Source: Planctomycetota bacterium | GTDB taxonomy: Bacteria; Planctomycetota; Phycisphaerae; UBA1845; PWPN01 | Reading direction: 5' to 3' | Assembly: GCA_022711465.1 (NCBI GenBank) | Contig: JAKLEZ010000007.1 | Span: 124,001-188,000, forward strand | DNA: 64,000 bases | In this document: positions 9,113 through 17,841 of the stretch, in pieces | How the letters are laid out: the number at the start of each line of letters is the position of its first letter | Position numbering within the stretch: the stretch's first letter is position 1 | Program-made: the position numbers and the translations under genes | The notes under the pieces: model-generated | Database searches by the model: none | What the model was told of the DNA's origin: nothing | The model's input: only the letters and a program-made list of their open reading frames with translations

Positions 9113-10255
9113 TCAGTCAGGCCGGGGCAGAAGGACGTATCCGACGCCGCCGCGGTCGAACCAGATTTTCTCGACATCGTCGGGGTGGTACCTGCACAGG
9201 CCGGTTTCGGTGGTTCGCTTGGCCGGGTCGTTGACCAGCACGCTGCCGTCGGGGTCGAATCCGGTGATGACGATGAGGTGGCCGGCCAGCGATTCGTAGT
9301 TGGGCGCGTGGCGGAGCTGGCCCTTGTCGGTCCGCGTACTGGCGATGACCGGGCAGCCCTCGGCGATGTGCTTTTTGACCGCGTTCCAATCGCCGAAACG
9401 CTCCAGATAGCCGGGCACGCCGTAGGTCCACGCGCCCTGGATCGCCCGCCACCAGTTGCCGTACATCCGGTTCTCGGCGTCGTAGAGGGTCTTGCAGACC
9501 TCGGCCGTCGGTCGCTTGACGCCTCGGTACTCGAGAACCATGGAGACGGACGTGGGGCTGCAGACCTCGCCGCGCAGCTCGGGGCTTTCCCAGTTCTGGC
9601 TGCGGAAGGGGACTGGCAGCCGCCGGGTCCACTTCTCCTTGGGGCCGGGATTGATGGCCGTGCGGAACCTGGCGGCGAGGTCGGCATTGTTCAGCGTGTT
9701 GCTGTAGGCGAAGGCGAGTCGCCGCAGTATGGGGGCATGGGCGGCGGCGTCGGCCGAGCAGACGAATCGGCATTGGATGCGGTCGAACGTGTTGCGCGAT
9801 TGGAAGTAGTCGACCACGATGTGCCCGTTGTCGTCGTTGAGGGTTTTCTTTGCCGGCGGGATGAAGTTGCCCCAGCCGCCCAGGTAGAGGAATGGCGTCC
9901 AGAAGTCGCCAGTCGCGCGGCCGACGCGGATCTCGACGTAGAACCCGGACCGGCCGGGAACATTCATGTTCCACGACGCCAGGAGGTCGTTGAAAGGGAA
10001 CTCGGTCGTGATCACCGGGGACGTGTATTCACCGCTCGGCCTGTTCTCCCTGCCGGCACTGCGCAGGGCGATCTCCAGTCCGTTGGTGAACTCGTTGATG
10101 ATGAGCCGGTGGACGTCGTTGGGTGTGCGGAACAAACGGTTGTTGGACGTCGCGCCGGCCGGCTTGCTCGTCGGCTTCGTTTGCGCGAAGGCCGATGTGA
10201 CCAGGCAGGAGTTCGCGAGACAGACGGTCAGAAGTAGATGCGGTGAGCGATTCAT
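9113..10255 (-). CDS. Secreted C39-like cysteine peptidase (peptidase_C39_2 family)
   Basis: 380 residues with a signal peptide (about 1-24, cleaved after AFA). Residues 25-205 are an uncharacterised beta-rich domain. The C-terminal ~170 residues form a papain-like C39 domain: Gln220 in PFRSQNW, catalytic Cys232 in EVCSPTSVSMV, His326 in AGHLIVITGFD and Asp343 in VLVNDPA. The family includes bacteriocin-leader peptidases and many uncharacterised exported proteins; there is no ABC transporter here, so a general exported hydrolase is more likely. It lies downstream of the C1-type peptidase on the same strand, separated by a palindromic repeat. Confidence 0.9.
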   Translation of the reverse strand: MNRSPHLLLTVCLANSCLVTSAFAQTKPTSKPAGATSNNRLFRTPNDVHRLIINEFTNGLEIALRSAGRENRPSGEYTSPVITTEFPFNDLLASWNMNVPGRSGFYVEIRVGRATGDFWTPFLYLGGWGNFIPPAKKTLNDDNGHIVVDYFQSRNTFDRIQCRFVCSADAAAHAPILRRLAFAYSNTLNNADLAARFRTAINPGPKEKWTRRLPVPFRSQNWESPELRGEVCSPTSVSMVLEYRGVKRPTAEVCKTLYDAENRMYGNWWRAIQGAWTYGVPGYLERFGDWNAVKKHIAEGCPVIASTRTDKGQLRHAPNYESLAGHLIVITGFDPDGSVLVNDPAKRTTETGLCRYHPDDVEKIWFDRGGVGYVLLPRPD

Positions 10256-10318
10256 GGTACCCCGTCCTCATGACTACACGACCCGTTGTCGCTGTGGCGA
10301 CATAGAGCCCCGTCAAGT

Positions 10319-10368
10319 GTGGGACCGGCATTTTGCCGGTCAAGTGACAGGCTGGAAGCCTGTCCCAC
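10319..10368. repeat. Compound palindromic repeat (two hairpins inside an inverted repeat)
   Basis: The outer arms GTGGGAC (10319-10325) and GTCCCAC (10362-10368) are inverted. Inside are two perfect short hairpins: GACCGGCA/TGCCGGTC (10323-10341) with a three-base loop, and GACAGGCT/AGCCTGTC (10346-10364) with a three-base loop. This is the layout of a dispersed REP-like element. It lies between the two cysteine-peptidase genes. No T-run follows either hairpin, so it is not a standard terminator. I saw no second copy in this window. Confidence 0.7.
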
Positions 10369-10394
10369 GCCGCCCGCTGAGATAGGCTCTCAGT

Positions 10395-11675
10395 TCATTC
10401 GTTTCCTGTCGGTGCCGATGCGGGCGAGCCAATCGACCTGCCCAGCGCCTTCTCGACCGTATCTCGCGGCAGCAAGATGAAGAGCGTTTTCAGTCCCAGG
10501 TAGTCCTCGCGGTAGAACATGTAGCCTTTGTGCGGACCATTGAGCGGGCCGGTGTCGGAGTCCTTGATGAGGTACCATGGCTGCCGGTGTTGTCGGCAGG
10601 ATCCCACGAGGTGGACCGCATGATCGTCTGTCGTGCTCCCGTTGTTGAAGCGGATCTGGCGGGCGGCGTCGTCGATGCTGAAGTCGGGGATGTCAAACGT
10701 CGGAATGAAAGCCACGTTTTGGCGGTAGAGGAAGCCCGGCTCGGTGTTGTCGATCCCGAGGCACATCGTCTGGCCGTCGCGGGTGGCGCGGTCCACGATC
10801 GTCATGAAGTCATCGAGACAGACGTTGAAGTACTCGCGGGAATGCCACCAGTTGTCGGGCACCCGATACTCGCACCACGCATTAAAGGGTTCGTTCATCA
10901 GTGAGAGGACACTGACGTAGTCGTCGAGGTTCAGCTTGACCACGTTGTGCAGGAACTCCTGCGGCGTCATTGTTCGCCCCTTCCAATCCAGGGAGAGGGG
11001 TGGCGGCCCGAGGTGCCGGTCAAGGATGGCTCGGACGGTGGTCACGGCTGATTTCTCGTCCCAGGTGTTCTTTTCCCTGAGAGAGTCCAGGTACTCGCGG
11101 ATCTGGGCACAGAGCCGTCGATCGTCGTGGAACTTGCGGCCGGGCAACAGGCCGGGGTACGCGTTTTCGGGTACCACTCCGTACTTTCGCCAGATGCGGA
11201 TTACGGCATTAGGCTCCGAGCCGCGCCCGAACTCGGAGTTGCCATGTTCGCGGACGAACCGTCGGGCTTTCTCGAGGTACTCCCAGTAGACGGTGTGCAG
11301 CTCGGAGAGCTTGATCTCGCGTTTGCTGAGGCGGTGGATCTCCGATTCGAAGAACGAAGTGGTGGCGAACGACCAGCAGTGACCGGTGCGCCCCTGATTG
11401 ACGGGCTTGAAATGCCACGACTGGCGGAACTCGGCGGGCGAAGCTGGCGGATCGAGGTTGGTGGGCAGAGCCTTGAGGGTTGGTTTCGGTGTGCTCTGAC
11501 CCTGCTGTGGCGGAGAGGCTTCGGCATCGAGCCGCATCGCGACCAGATCGGTATCATCGATGTAGGCTGCCGGATCTCGGTTGAACGTTTCGTGTTGGCA
11601 TCCGGTGATGATTGCGGCGGAGAGGACGCTGCAGAGGCAGCGATAGGTTGCCAACGTTGGTTGGATCCTGCTCAT
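10395..11675 (-). CDS. Lipoprotein cysteine peptidase, C1 (papain/bleomycin-hydrolase-like) family
   Basis: 426 residues. Signal peptide with lipobox ITGC, lipidated Cys26, then a Pro/Gln-rich linker to about residue 75. The catalytic domain shows Gln94 (PVNQGRTGHCW), nucleophile Cys100 and His352 (DDHAVHLVG). At the position of the usual Asn (N-S-W-G) the sequence reads KDSDTG, so Asp372 appears to replace the third catalytic residue. The spacing and the long insert between Cys and His resemble the C1B aminopeptidase C/bleomycin hydrolase branch. Probably anchored to a membrane facing outside the cytoplasm. It is followed by the C39-like peptidase, so two unrelated secreted cysteine peptidases sit in tandem. 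Confidence 0.87.
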   Translation of the reverse strand: MSRIQPTLATYRCLCSVLSAAIITGCQHETFNRDPAAYIDDTDLVAMRLDAEASPPQQGQSTPKPTLKALPTNLDPPASPAEFRQSWHFKPVNQGRTGHCWSFATTSFFESEIHRLSKREIKLSELHTVYWEYLEKARRFVREHGNSEFGRGSEPNAVIRIWRKYGVVPENAYPGLLPGRKFHDDRRLCAQIREYLDSLREKNTWDEKSAVTTVRAILDRHLGPPPLSLDWKGRTMTPQEFLHNVVKLNLDDYVSVLSLMNEPFNAWCEYRVPDNWWHSREYFNVCLDDFMTIVDRATRDGQTMCLGIDNTEPGFLYRQNVAFIPTFDIPDFSIDDAARQIRFNNGSTTDDHAVHLVGSCRQHRQPWYLIKDSDTGPLNGPHKGYMFYREDYLGLKTLFILLPRDTVEKALGRSIGSPASAPTGNE

Positions 11676-11746
11676 GGGTACTGGTCCATCCCCGGCGGGT
11701 CTCCCAGGTCAGTCGGCGTACCGTCGCCGGCTTGCACCAAGGGGAG

Positions 11747-11775
11747 ATTGTACAGTCTGGCACGGCCGGTGTCCC
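11747..11775 (-). promoter_or_regulatory. Candidate promoter for the C1-type peptidase gene
   Basis: On the minus strand GGGACA, a 17-base spacer and TACAAT are found 72-100 bases upstream of the ATG at 11675. The -35 box matches only in GACA, so confidence is moderate. Confidence 0.35.
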
Positions 11776-11880
11776 GCCTGGCCGGCGGCAGGGTACGGTT
11801 TCTGGTTCGAGATCCGGGGGGATCCGAGCTTGCCAAATGCGGTACCCGGCAGCACAATGACCCTGAAGGAGGATCTACCC

Positions 11881-13248
11881 GTGAAGAATACCCGAAGAGA
11901 GCTGCTCAAGACGGCCGCCATGGCCACGGCGGCGGTCACGATCTCGCGACAGGGTGTTGTTGTCGCCGAAGACACGAAGTCGCCCGGCGAGAAGCTCAAC
12001 CTGGCCGGGGTGGGCGTAGGCGGGATGGGGAATCACAACCTCAAGGCCTGTGCCGCCGAGAATATTGTCGCGTTGTGTGACGTGGATCAGGACTACGCCG
12101 CCAAGACCTACAAGGAGTTTCCCAAGGCCAAGATCTACGTCGATTACCGCGAGATGCTGGACAAGCAGAAAGACATCGATGCGGTGATTATCGCCACGCC
12201 CGATCACACTCACGCGATGATTGCGATGGCTGCCATCCGGGCCGGCAAGCATGTGTACGTTCAGAAGCCGCTGACGTATTCGGTGTACGAAGCCCGCGTG
12301 CTCACCGAGGCGGCCCGTGAGAAGAAGGTCATGACCCAGATGGGCAACCAGGGCCACTCGGGCGACGGCACCCGGTTGGTGCGTGAGTGGGTTGAGGCGA
12401 GTGTAGTCGGTGCGATCCGCGAGGTGGACGTCTGGACGAACCGGCCGGTGTGGCCGCAGGGTATCGAGGTTGCGCGGCCGAAGGAGACGCCGCCGGTGCC
12501 GGCCACGCTGGACTGGGACAAGTGGCTGGGTCCGGCTCCGGAGCGGCCTTATCACCCGGCGTACGTGCCGGGCAACTGGCGGGCGTGGTGCGATTTCGGG
12601 ACGGGGGCGCTGGGCGATCTGGGTTGTCATCTGCTCGACGCCCCGTTCTGGGCGCTAAGGTTGAAGTATCCGATCGGCGTGGAGGCCTGCATTTCCACGT
12701 ACTGGGAGGATCTATGGAAGCGGGTGGAGCCTCGGCATCAGACTTTTCCGCGGTCGACCATCGTTCGCTACAAATTCCCCGCGCGTGGTGATCTGCCTCC
12801 CGTCAAGCTGACTTGGTGGGACGGCGGGATGATGCCTCCGCGTCCGGAAGGGGTTCCAGCCGACGAGAAGCTGGGCGATGACGATGGCGGTGTGATCTTC
12901 GTCGGCGAGAAGGGCGTGCTGATCTGCGGGTGCTACGGGCGCAATCCGCGGGTGTATCCCGGGGAACTGATGAAGGATCTGCCCCAGACGCCGCAGAGGA
13001 TTGAGCGCATTCCCGGCGACATGAACGGCCACGAGAAAGACTGGGTGCGGGCCTGCAAGACCGGCAAGCCGGCCTCGTCGAATTTCGAGCACTCCGGACC
13101 GTTGTCCGAGATGGTACTGATGGGCAACCTGGCCGTGCGTTTCCCGAACCGGCCGCTTGACTGGGACGGCGAGAAGATGCAGGTCACCAACGACGCGAAG
13201 GCGAATGCGTTTGTTCGGCGCGAGTATCGCCAGGGCTGGACGCTGTGA
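11881..13248 (+). CDS. Gfo/Idh/MocA-family oxidoreductase with twin-arginine signal
   Basis: 455 residues from GTG at 11881. AAGGAGG lies just upstream of this GTG and downstream of an alternative in-frame ATG at 11857, so the GTG is preferred. The N-terminus NTRRELLKTAAMATAAV is a Tat-type signal. The Rossmann part shows GVGVGGMG near residues 43-50, and the family's conserved HVYVQKPLT (EKP-like, here QKP) follows. The C-terminal domain contains the motif with GDLGCHLLD. Members oxidise or reduce sugars and inositols with NAD(P); planctomycetes carry many exported copies of unknown substrate. It stands alone, divergent from the C1 peptidase and converging on the sugar porter. Confidence 0.92.
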   Translation: MKNTRRELLKTAAMATAAVTISRQGVVVAEDTKSPGEKLNLAGVGVGGMGNHNLKACAAENIVALCDVDQDYAAKTYKEFPKAKIYVDYREMLDKQKDIDAVIIATPDHTHAMIAMAAIRAGKHVYVQKPLTYSVYEARVLTEAAREKKVMTQMGNQGHSGDGTRLVREWVEASVVGAIREVDVWTNRPVWPQGIEVARPKETPPVPATLDWDKWLGPAPERPYHPAYVPGNWRAWCDFGTGALGDLGCHLLDAPFWALRLKYPIGVEACISTYWEDLWKRVEPRHQTFPRSTIVRYKFPARGDLPPVKLTWWDGGMMPPRPEGVPADEKLGDDDGGVIFVGEKGVLICGCYGRNPRVYPGELMKDLPQTPQRIERIPGDMNGHEKDWVRACKTGKPASSNFEHSGPLSEMVLMGNLAVRFPNRPLDWDGEKMQVTNDAKANAFVRREYRQGWTL

Positions 13249-13337
13249 GTTGCCGGACGTCACTGTGATCGGCGTTTGACGATGCGCTTCCTCGGGTGGC
13301 GGTTCGCGTTCGAGGGGGCGTGAGCGCCGAACGCGGG

Positions 13338-14828
13338 TTACCGATTCCGATTATCCGCTTGCCCGATTCCGGGGTCCATCTCGGCTGCGGGGGGGAACTC
13401 GCTCCGGCCGCGTCCATCCACCAACTCGCTCTCGATCTGTTCAAGGGTTTTGCCCTTGGTTTCGGGCAATCGGAGGTAGGTGAAGAGAAAGCCTGCGGTG
13501 CAGATGGCCGCGTAGAGCCAGAACGTTCCGGCCATACCGAGCCATTGATGGAGAATCGGGAAGGTGTAGGTCAGGACGAAGCAGGCGGCCCAGAGCGCGA
13601 ATACCGAGACGGACATAGCCGCTCCGCGGATGCGGTTGGGGTAGATTTCTGAGAGAATCACCCAGGTCATCGGGGCAAGGGAGCATGCGTAGCAGGCGAT
13701 CGCGGCCAGGACCAGGAGCAAGGTGGGGAGTCCCTGGACGCCGGAGTAGTAGCAGTACCCCATGGCGAGGTAGATGAACGCCAGACTGATCGCACCGATC
13801 AGCATGAGTGGGCGGCGTCCGAGGCGGTCGACCACGCCGAGAGCAACGAAGGTGAAGACCAGGTTGACCGAGCCGGTCCAGGCGATGTTCATCAGTACGG
13901 AAGAGATGTCGTAGCCGGCGGCCCGGAAGATATTCTCGGCGTAGTTGAAGATCACGTTGATGCCGCACCACTGCTGGAAAACCGCCAACACCACGCCGAG
14001 CACGAGCACTCCGGTCATGCGCGGATCGAGCAGGGCGCGGAAATCGACCTTCTCGGTTTCATTGACGAGTGTGGCTTCGATGTCGGCCATGGCCGTGCCG
14101 GCGTAGGCGGGGCCGCCGATCCGCTCGAGTATGGTTCGCGACCTGTCCGGTTTGCCGTTCTTGGCCAGCCAGCGTGGGCTCTCAGGGACGAGGAACATGC
14201 CCACGAAGAAGAGCAGGGCGGGGACGGCGGTCAAGGCGAACATCCATCGCCAGCCCTGCTGCCCATACCACGATCCGATGATGAACTCGTCGGTTGCGTT
14301 CGAGGGCAGTTGTCGGACCAGGAACCAGTTGATGAACTGGGCGAGGAGGATTCCGATGACGATGGTCAGCTGGTTGATGGCGACGAGGCGGCCGCGAACC
14401 TGGGCGGGGGCGACCTCGGCGATGTACATGGGTGACAGGTTGGAGGCCAGGCCGATGGCCACGCCGCCGAGGATGCGCCAGGTGACGAACGCGGTGAAGC
14501 TGCCGGCCAGGCCGTTGCCCACGGAGGTGACGGCGAAGAGCATCGCGGCGAAGATGAGTGGCCGCTTGCGTCCGAACTTGTCACTGAGTGCGCCGGACAT
14601 GATGGCGCCCACCAGGCAACCGATCAGGGCGCAGCTATTGGCGAAGCCCGAGGCTGAGGCGTTGCCGGTCAGTCCGAAGTACCGTTCGAAGAAGGGTTTG
14701 GCGCCGCCGATCACCACCCAGTCGTATCCGAAGAGCAGGCCGCCGAGGGCTGCGGTGACCGAGATCGTCCAGACGTAGCCCATGTTGTAGTGGGATTCAG
14801 CGGGCACGTATCGATGGGTCTGCGGCAT
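13338..14828 (-). CDS. MFS sugar porter (sugar:H+ symporter family)
   Basis: 496 residues with about 12 predicted membrane helices. Sugar-porter signatures are clear: GRKRPL after helix 2, PMYIAEVAPAQVRGRLV in the first half, PESPRWL before the central loop, QQWCGINVIFNYAE in helix 7, DRLGRRPL, and the C-terminal LPETKGKTLEQIE. These match the XylE/AraE/GLUT family, which imports monosaccharides by proton symport. The ATG at 14828 has GGGAG seven bases upstream. It converges on the Gfo/Idh gene; import of a sugar then oxidised by such enzymes is a plausible but unproven link. Confidence 0.93.
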   Translation of the reverse strand: MPQTHRYVPAESHYNMGYVWTISVTAALGGLLFGYDWVVIGGAKPFFERYFGLTGNASASGFANSCALIGCLVGAIMSGALSDKFGRKRPLIFAAMLFAVTSVGNGLAGSFTAFVTWRILGGVAIGLASNLSPMYIAEVAPAQVRGRLVAINQLTIVIGILLAQFINWFLVRQLPSNATDEFIIGSWYGQQGWRWMFALTAVPALLFFVGMFLVPESPRWLAKNGKPDRSRTILERIGGPAYAGTAMADIEATLVNETEKVDFRALLDPRMTGVLVLGVVLAVFQQWCGINVIFNYAENIFRAAGYDISSVLMNIAWTGSVNLVFTFVALGVVDRLGRRPLMLIGAISLAFIYLAMGYCYYSGVQGLPTLLLVLAAIACYACSLAPMTWVILSEIYPNRIRGAAMSVSVFALWAACFVLTYTFPILHQWLGMAGTFWLYAAICTAGFLFTYLRLPETKGKTLEQIESELVDGRGRSEFPPAAEMDPGIGQADNRNR

Positions 14829-15165
14829 AGGGGTCTCCCTCTTTGGGTGGTTGCTGACATCGTGTTCGGGGGGGCAGTATAGCGGTCCACTTGCAGCGAT
14901 GCCACCGAGGCTGGTGCGGGAGGTTGAGGGCAGGCGCTGGTGGTGGACAGGGATACGCAGGTCCTCCTTGTGCAGGGGGGTGGGCAGGGTGGATGCGGGG
15001 GGGGGGAGTTGGGTCATCGTTCACGGGCATGGCCGTGGCCGAGAACGAGTGATGGATCGTTGGCGGCGATCGGCGGTCGTCCGGACAGCGGTGGAGAGAA
15101 GCTGAGCCGACCGCCGATGGCCGCACGCTGAAGGTTGGGTCCTTCAGCCGGGTGTTGTCCGATGG
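14829..15165. other. Intergenic stretch with a weak promoter-like site for the sugar porter
   Basis: No gene is supported in this 337-base gap. On the minus strand TATACT (14876-14881) could be a -10 box for the sugar porter, but no good -35 box is found at 16-18 bases. The rest is G-rich and featureless to my eye. Confidence 0.4.
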
Positions 15166-16503
15166 TCAAGGGCTCAGCGTCGCGTAGGCGACCCGGACAT
15201 AGGACGACGAGCCGCTGAGGCTGGCGGGGATGAGGAAAGCGACCATGTTGTCGCTGGCGGCGACGCCGGCGGCGCGAATGGCGTTCAGCGAATCATCCGG
15301 GTCGGCGACCATCTGGAAGTCAGCTCCGTCGACGCTCACAAACAGCCGTTCGTCGACATCCACGCTGACTGTGGTCTCGCCGGCCACGAATACGTACTTA
15401 CCACTGGGGGTGATGGCCAGGGTGGCTCCGAAGCCGATTCGACCGTCAGACGTATCGCTGCCGTTGACGCAGGTGCCGGCCGGGTCGAGGACGCTGGTGA
15501 GGGTGTCGCCGGTGCCGACGACAGCGCGGTTATACTGGTCGATGGTGCTGCCATCGTCGTCGGTCTGGGTGACGAAGTAGGCCCATCGATTGCCGTTCAT
15601 GGCCGCCCCGCGGCTGGCCCGAGCGGGGTTGCGTGAAGGGCTGCCGACCGAGGAATCGCTGATACGGAGGATGCTGAAGTAGTCGTTGTCGTCGAAGAGG
15701 GTGATGAGGCCGTCGCGGATGAGGACGGTCGAGTCGCCGGCTCCGGAGACCTCGGCGAGGTTGAAGCGGGTGGCCAGGGTGAGCGGGGCGCTGATGGTGT
15801 AGACGTACAGGTAGTCACCTGCCCGAACGACCATTTGGTCGTTGTCCGCGTCGAGGTCGATGGCGTCGGGGTCTGCGGTTCCCGGCAGATTGTACGCTGT
15901 GATCGTGAAGTCGTTCATGTCGCTGATGTTCACGACCTTGATTCGCTTGCCTGCCCCGTCCGCGGTGGTTGTGCTGGCGTTGACCGTGGCGACGAGGTTG
16001 CCGTCGACGGTCCAGTAGTTGGGTCCGGCGATGCCGCCCATGTTGATGGACGCGAAGGGCATGGCCTTGGCCGTCTGGGTTTCGGTATCGAAGACGTAGA
16101 GGCTGCCGCTGTAGCGGTCGCGGATGACGAGCTTTTTCCCGCCGAACGCGAAAGCGTTACGGTCGTGTGCCATTTCGTGGGGGGCGGAGACCTGGGAGGG
16201 TTGGGTCTGGCCGGCGGCAAGCCAGGCCAGCCAGGTTCCGTTTTCAGCGTCGAACGCGAGGACGCCGTCGCCGACGGCCGGGCCGCGTTCGGTTGTTGCC
16301 TCGGTGGTGAGTTTGATCACGTTGAGGGTGACGCGGTCTGAGGTTGACGTGCCGCCTCCTGCTTCATTGGTTTCATCCGTGGTCTGGTCGTCGCCGGTGG
16401 TGTCGGCGGTCGGCGTGGTTGTTGCACACCCTTGTCCCATGACCAAGTGAAGCAGTGCCAGGCAAAAGATGCCTTTCAGTACCTGGATGGCGGTTCTTGA
16501 CAT
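15166..16503 (-). CDS. Probable lipoprotein with beta-propeller-like body, unknown function
   Basis: 445 residues. The N-terminus has a hydrophobic segment ending MGQGC, a relaxed lipobox with Cys27. A low-complexity Thr/Asp/Gly linker (about 28-56) follows. The body has repeated short strands with patterns such as SLYVFDTET, DYLYVYTIS and KYVFVAGET, which suggests a propeller-like or WD-like beta fold. No catalytic motif was recognised. It is probably surface- or membrane-anchored. It has AAGGA upstream of the ATG and is divergent from the metal-transport operon across a 290-base gap. Confidence 0.8.
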   Translation of the reverse strand: MSRTAIQVLKGIFCLALLHLVMGQGCATTTPTADTTGDDQTTDETNEAGGGTSTSDRVTLNVIKLTTEATTERGPAVGDGVLAFDAENGTWLAWLAAGQTQPSQVSAPHEMAHDRNAFAFGGKKLVIRDRYSGSLYVFDTETQTAKAMPFASINMGGIAGPNYWTVDGNLVATVNASTTTADGAGKRIKVVNISDMNDFTITAYNLPGTADPDAIDLDADNDQMVVRAGDYLYVYTISAPLTLATRFNLAEVSGAGDSTVLIRDGLITLFDDNDYFSILRISDSSVGSPSRNPARASRGAAMNGNRWAYFVTQTDDDGSTIDQYNRAVVGTGDTLTSVLDPAGTCVNGSDTSDGRIGFGATLAITPSGKYVFVAGETTVSVDVDERLFVSVDGADFQMVADPDDSLNAIRAAGVAASDNMVAFLIPASLSGSSSYVRVAYATLSP

Positions 16504-16740
16504 TTTGTGCCGTCCTTTCTCAGTGAGGCGGAATGTGAAGCTGATGGTTTTTCATCGGTCAGGTGGCGGGTGTGATTTACTCCCGCCGGGGCTGGAATTG
16601 TGATCGGGTTTTCCGAGGTTGAGTGATCGGACCTTGCTGAGGCGGCGCGACGGGTGGGAGGGTGTGTTCGCCGGGTGAGTGGACGCTCCAGGTTGGCGAT
16701 CTCGCGATGGTCTCTTCTCACCCTCTCCGCGGGATGCTGT

Positions 16741-16768
16741 TTGACAACCCTATTCTCGGGCCTACACT
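16741..16768 (+). promoter_or_regulatory. Sigma-70-like promoter for the split FeoB operon
   Basis: A consensus TTGACA, 16-base spacer and TACACT lie 27-54 bases upstream of the first gene of the operon. The predicted start of transcription is near 16776, leaving a short leader of about 20 bases. No clear operator palindrome was found around it. Confidence 0.6.
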
Positions 16769-16794
16769 CACCATGGACAACTTGATCTGAGGCA

Positions 16795-17841
16795 ATGATG
16801 GCCGACTGGGCTGGTCGGGTTCTGGTTCTCGTCTTCCTGTTCGTCTCGTGCGGGGCGCTGGTGGGTTTTCTGCTGCGCGACCGGTGGCGGGCTTGGCGTC
16901 AGTTGCGTGAGCGGTCGAGGTTCGAGGACGCGCTGAAGCACATGCTGGACTGCGAGCAGGGGGGAGGTTATGCGACGGTGGAGTCGCTGGGCGGGGTCCT
17001 GGGGCTATCCGCGCCTGGCCGGCAGCGGCTGATCGGTCAGATGGAGGCGGCCGGCCTGGTGGGTTCGGTTGGAGAGGCCTTGCGGTTGACCACGGAAGGC
17101 AAGCGGGTCGGATTGCAGGTCATGCGGGCTCATCGGCTCTGGGAGCGTTACCTGGCCGACGAGGCTGCCATGCCGTTGAATGCCATCCACCATGCGGCCC
17201 ACCGGGCCGAGCACCGACTGACGCCGGAGGAACTGGATGTCCTCGACGCGCACATGGGATATCCGCAGACCGATCCGCACGGTGACCCCATTCCGCGGGC
17301 GAGTGGCGAAGTCGAACCTGTGCGTGGCATGCCGCTCATCGACTGGGCCGGCGACGAGCCGGTGCGGATACTGCACATCGAGGATGAGCCGGAGGTGGTT
17401 TTCAGTCAGATCATCGCCGAGGGGTTGAGGCCCGGCCAGGTCGTGCGGGTGGTGAGTCGCGACGCCACTCGGATTGTGGTCATGGACGTCGAGGGGGAGT
17501 ATCGGCTTTCGCCGCTGGCGGCGGCCCGTATTCAGGTTGGCCCGGTTGTGCCGGTCGGGGACCGGCTGGATACAACGGGTTTGACTCGGCTGGCGGACGT
17601 GCCTGACGGCCAGGAAGTCGAGGTGGTGGGGATCGACGATCGGTATCGTGGTTTTGGGCGGCGGCGGCTTCTGGATCTTGGCCTGACCAGTGGAGCGATT
17701 GTTCAGCCGGAGCTGCGTGGCCTGTTCCGGGACCCGCGGGCGTTCCGGGTACGTGGGAGTCTGGTTTCGCTCCGCCGCGAGCAGGCGAGCAAGGTTTGGG
17801 TTCGAGATTGGGCCGGTGATGATGGGACGGGGCATGAGTAG
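16795..17841 (+). CDS. Membrane-anchored DtxR/MntR-like regulator with FeoA domains
   Basis: 348 residues. Residues ~8-28 form a single membrane helix, which is unusual for a DNA-binding regulator. Residues ~40-150 resemble the DtxR/MntR winged helix and dimerisation region (SLGGVLGLSAPGRQRLIGQMEAAGLV, then LTTEGKRVGLQVMRAHRLWERYL; HHAAHRAEHRLTPEELD carries the metal-ligand-like His/Glu). Two FeoA/SH3-like domains follow (~188-255 and ~268-340). DtxR-family proteins repress metal-uptake genes when bound to Fe2+ or Mn2+. Here the membrane anchor and the position directly before a FeoB-like pair suggest direct contact with the transporter or sensing at the membrane. ATG at 16798 is equally possible as start. 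It overlaps the next gene by 8 bases. Confidence 0.85.
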   Translation: MMADWAGRVLVLVFLFVSCGALVGFLLRDRWRAWRQLRERSRFEDALKHMLDCEQGGGYATVESLGGVLGLSAPGRQRLIGQMEAAGLVGSVGEALRLTTEGKRVGLQVMRAHRLWERYLADEAAMPLNAIHHAAHRAEHRLTPEELDVLDAHMGYPQTDPHGDPIPRASGEVEPVRGMPLIDWAGDEPVRILHIEDEPEVVFSQIIAEGLRPGQVVRVVSRDATRIVVMDVEGEYRLSPLAAARIQVGPVVPVGDRLDTTGLTRLADVPDGQEVEVVGIDDRYRGFGRRRLLDLGLTSGAIVQPELRGLFRDPRAFRVRGSLVSLRREQASKVWVRDWAGDDGTGHE

